Below are positions 5,193 to 6,938 of a stretch of DNA of 6,938 bases, one piece after another. Below the pieces are notes generated by a model that was given only the letters and a program-made list of their open reading frames with translations, searched no databases and had not been told where the DNA came from. The number at the start of each line of letters is the position of its first letter. Within the stretch, counting starts at the first letter, position 1. Both the position numbers and the translations under genes were made by a program. The DNA comes from Oscillibacter sp. (GTDB lineage Bacteria > Bacillota > Clostridia > Oscillospirales > Oscillospiraceae). The stretch covers positions 1 through 6,938 of the forward strand of contig DPGF01000074.1 of the NCBI GenBank assembly GCA_003522105.1, written 5' to 3'.

Positions 5193-6416
5193 TTACCAGC
5201 CGAGCTTGGTCATGGCATCATCGACTGCCTTGATGACGATGTCAATTTCCTTCTCGGTAACGATCAGCGGCGGGACAAAGCGCAGCACGTTGCCGTTGGT
5301 GTTGTTGATGAGAACGTTGCTGTCCTTGAAGCACAGGTCGACAACGGGCTGGCCGGTGGGATGATTGAGCTGGATACCGTCGATCAGGCCGAGGCCGCGG
5401 ATCTCGTTGACCGCGTCGGGGTGGTTCTTCTCGATGACCTTGTGCATCTGGTCACGGAAGTACTCGCCCATCTTGCGGGAGTTCTCGATGACGCCGTCGT
5501 TGATCATCACGTCGAGCGTGGTGGCAGCGAGCGCGCAGGCGAGAGGACCGCCGGCGAAGGTGGAGCCGTGGGTGCCGGGCGTCAGGGTCTTGGCAGCCTC
5601 ACCGCGGGCGCAGACAGCACCGATGGGCACGCCGGAACCGAGAGCCTTTGCCATGGAGCAGGTATCGGGCTCCACGCCGTAGTTCTGGTGCGCGAAGAGC
5701 TTGCCGGTACGGCCGGAACCGACCTGAACCTCGTCGAACATGAGGAGGATGCCCTTCTCGTCGCACAGGTCACGCAGGCCCTGCAGGAACTCCTGGGAAG
5801 CGGGACGCACGCCGCCCTCGCCCTGAACGGGCTCGGTCAGGATCGCGCAGACATACTCGTCCATGATGTCCTTGACGGACTGGAGGTTGTTGAACTCGGC
5901 ATAGCGGAAGCCGGAGGGCAGGGGCTCGAAGTAGCGATGGACCGCATACTGGCCGGTGGCCGTGCAGGTCGCGAGGGTACGGCCGTGGAAGGAGTTCTTC
6001 ATCGTGATGACGACGAAACGCTCGGGGTGGCCGTGATCCTTGGCATACTTACGGGCGAGCTTGATCTGACCTTCGTTGGCCTCAGCGCCGGAGTTGGCGA
6101 ACAGAACCTTGTCGAAGCAGCTGTTTTCGACGATCAGCTTCGCGGTCTGGACGGCGGGCTCATTGTAGAAGTAGTTGGAGCAGTGCAGGATCGTGTGGGC
6201 GCGCTCTTCGAGGCACTTGACGATCGCGGGATGGCAGTGACCGAGACCGTTGACGGCGATACCGCCGATGAAGTCGAGGTACTTGTTGCCGTCCTTATCA
6301 AAGACGTAAGCGCCTTCGCCGCGCTCGATGGAAAGGGGCATACGGACGTGGTTGCCATAGAGGTACTTGTCGCCGTTCTCGATGACTTCGGCGTTGGTCT
6401 TGAACTTTTCGATCAT
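5193..6416 (-). CDS. argD: N-acetylornithine aminotransferase
   Basis: This 407-residue cytoplasmic enzyme is a class III (fold type I) PLP aminotransferase. ArgD converts N-acetylglutamate semialdehyde plus glutamate into N-acetylornithine and 2-oxoglutarate in arginine synthesis. Visible motifs are GGIAVNGLGHCHP (residues 51-63), NSGAEANEGQIKLARKYA (108-125), SFHGRTLATC (142-151), EPVQGEGGV (195-203), FDEVQVGSGRTGKLFA (227-242, with D228 contacting the PLP ring nitrogen), SMAKALGSGVPIGA (K257 is the PLP lysine), and GTHGSTFAGGPLACA. Length matches the family. The ATG at 6416 is preceded by AGGAGG with 9 bases between, a near-ideal site. The gene begins 36 bases after argB stops, so the two are one operon. 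Ornithine or 4-aminobutyrate aminotransferases look similar, but the argB neighbour makes ArgD the best call. Confidence 0.95.
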   Translation of the reverse strand: MIEKFKTNAEVIENGDKYLYGNHVRMPLSIERGEGAYVFDKDGNKYLDFIGGIAVNGLGHCHPAIVKCLEERAHTILHCSNYFYNEPAVQTAKLIVENSCFDKVLFANSGAEANEGQIKLARKYAKDHGHPERFVVITMKNSFHGRTLATCTATGQYAVHRYFEPLPSGFRYAEFNNLQSVKDIMDEYVCAILTEPVQGEGGVRPASQEFLQGLRDLCDEKGILLMFDEVQVGSGRTGKLFAHQNYGVEPDTCSMAKALGSGVPIGAVCARGEAAKTLTPGTHGSTFAGGPLACALAATTLDVMINDGVIENSRKMGEYFRDQMHKVIEKNHPDAVNEIRGLGLIDGIQLNHPTGQPVVDLCFKDSNVLINNTNGNVLRFVPPLIVTEKEIDIVIKAVDDAMTKLGW

Positions 6417-6452
6417 TGTATATGTCCTCCTATAATAAATTGGGTGTATGTT

Positions 6453-6938
6453 TTACCATTTGATGCCGACACTCGGCTGTGCGGTACCGATCGTGGTACC
6501 GGTGCCCTCATCGGTGAAGGCTTCGTAGAGCACGGAGTGGGGCTTGCGGCCGTCGATGATGTTGACGCTCGTCACGCCCTCTTCGATGGCCTGCACGCAG
6601 CAGTCGACCTTCGGGATCATGCCGCCGGCGATCGTGCCCTTGTCCTTGAGCGCCTTCACGTCCTGAATGTTCAGGTAGCTGATAACGTCGCGGACCTTGA
6701 TGTCATTGCACAGACCCTCGATATCAGTGAGGATCACGAGCTTCTCAGCGCCGAGCGCAGAGGCAAGCTTGCCTGCGGCGGTGTCGCCGTTGATGTTGAA
6801 GGTGTGACCCTGACCATCGGTTCCGACAGGAGCGACAACGGGGATATAACCCGCGTCGAGCATGGCGAAGATGGGCTTGGGGTCGACGTAATCCACATCG
6901 CCCACGTAGCCGTGCACCTCGTCGCGCTGGTGGCAGTG
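6453..6938 (-). CDS. argB: N-acetylglutamate kinase, C-terminal part (cut by window edge)
   Basis: The last 161 residues of ArgB are present and the frame stays open to the right edge, so the true start is outside. ArgB phosphorylates N-acetylglutamate with ATP, the second step of arginine synthesis, in the cytoplasm. The amino-acid-kinase signatures are clear: GYVGDVDYVD near the left of the fragment, NINGDTAAGKLASALGAEKL with the catalytic aspartate (fragment residue 52), LTDIEGL, GGMIPKV with the conserved active-site lysine (fragment residue 110), and the ending HSVLYEAFTDEGTGT. A GTG at 6917 is internal, not a start, because conserved sequence continues upstream of it. The N-terminal helix that marks arginine-inhibited forms is not visible, so feedback regulation cannot be judged. 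argD follows after 36 bases. Confidence 0.95.
   Translation of the reverse strand, partial: HCHQRDEVHGYVGDVDYVDPKPIFAMLDAGYIPVVAPVGTDGQGHTFNINGDTAAGKLASALGAEKLVILTDIEGLCNDIKVRDVISYLNIQDVKALKDKGTIAGGMIPKVDCCVQAIEEGVTSVNIIDGRKPHSVLYEAFTDEGTGTTIGTAQPSVGIKW

Noticed and set aside
1..6938. Mobile elements, CRISPR arrays, tRNA or rRNA genes, phage genes
   Set aside because: No transposase or integrase motif, no regularly spaced repeats and no tRNA- or rRNA-like sequence were seen. The gene content is ordinary metabolism and transport.

Overview
The window reads as a chromosomal segment of a fairly GC-rich anaerobic Firmicute, most likely a Clostridia/Oscillospiraceae-type gut bacterium. This is inferred from strong AGGAGG-type ribosome binding sites, an FMN-riboswitch-controlled ECF riboflavin importer, a clostridial-type ornithine/alanine racemase next to an NhaC-family antiporter, and leftward argB-argD genes. 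The species cannot be named from the sequence alone.

Rightward part (1-1461): an FMN riboswitch (RFN element, 42-156) leads a two-gene unit. The first gene is the riboflavin-specific ECF S component RibU (259-888). After 36 bases with no terminator comes a small membrane PAP2-family phosphatase (925-1461). Both genes therefore appear to sit under flavin control. A hairpin at 1460-1498 ends this unit and also the unit converging on it, and it overlaps the stop codons of both genes.

Leftward unit 1 (4806 down to 1497): an NhaC-family Na+/H+ antiporter, a PLP-dependent racemase of the alanine/ornithine racemase family (close to clostridial ornithine racemase) and a small class I SAM-dependent methyltransferase. 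Gaps are 60 and 28 bases with no terminator between genes, so this looks like one operon. A good promoter candidate (TTGCTA, 17 bases, extended -10 TGCTAAAGT) lies about 65-95 bases upstream of the antiporter gene, with a near-perfect 16-bp palindrome at the expected start of transcription.

Leftward unit 2 (6938 down to 5193): the 3' part of argB (N-acetylglutamate kinase, running off the right edge) and a complete argD (N-acetylornithine aminotransferase), consecutive steps of arginine/ornithine synthesis. Between argD and the antiporter gene is a 386-base gap holding several hairpins. Two of these are GC-rich and are continuous only if transcribed leftward, because each contains U·G wobbles that would become C-A mismatches on the other strand.

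Functionally, argB-argD make ornithine precursors, and the neighbouring racemase plus ion-coupled transporter may handle ornithine or another amino acid. That link is inferred from position and family. Nothing in the window proves a wholly new system. The most useful leads are the flavin-controlled PAP2 phosphatase, the racemase/antiporter/methyltransferase trio, and the structured RNA region downstream of argD.
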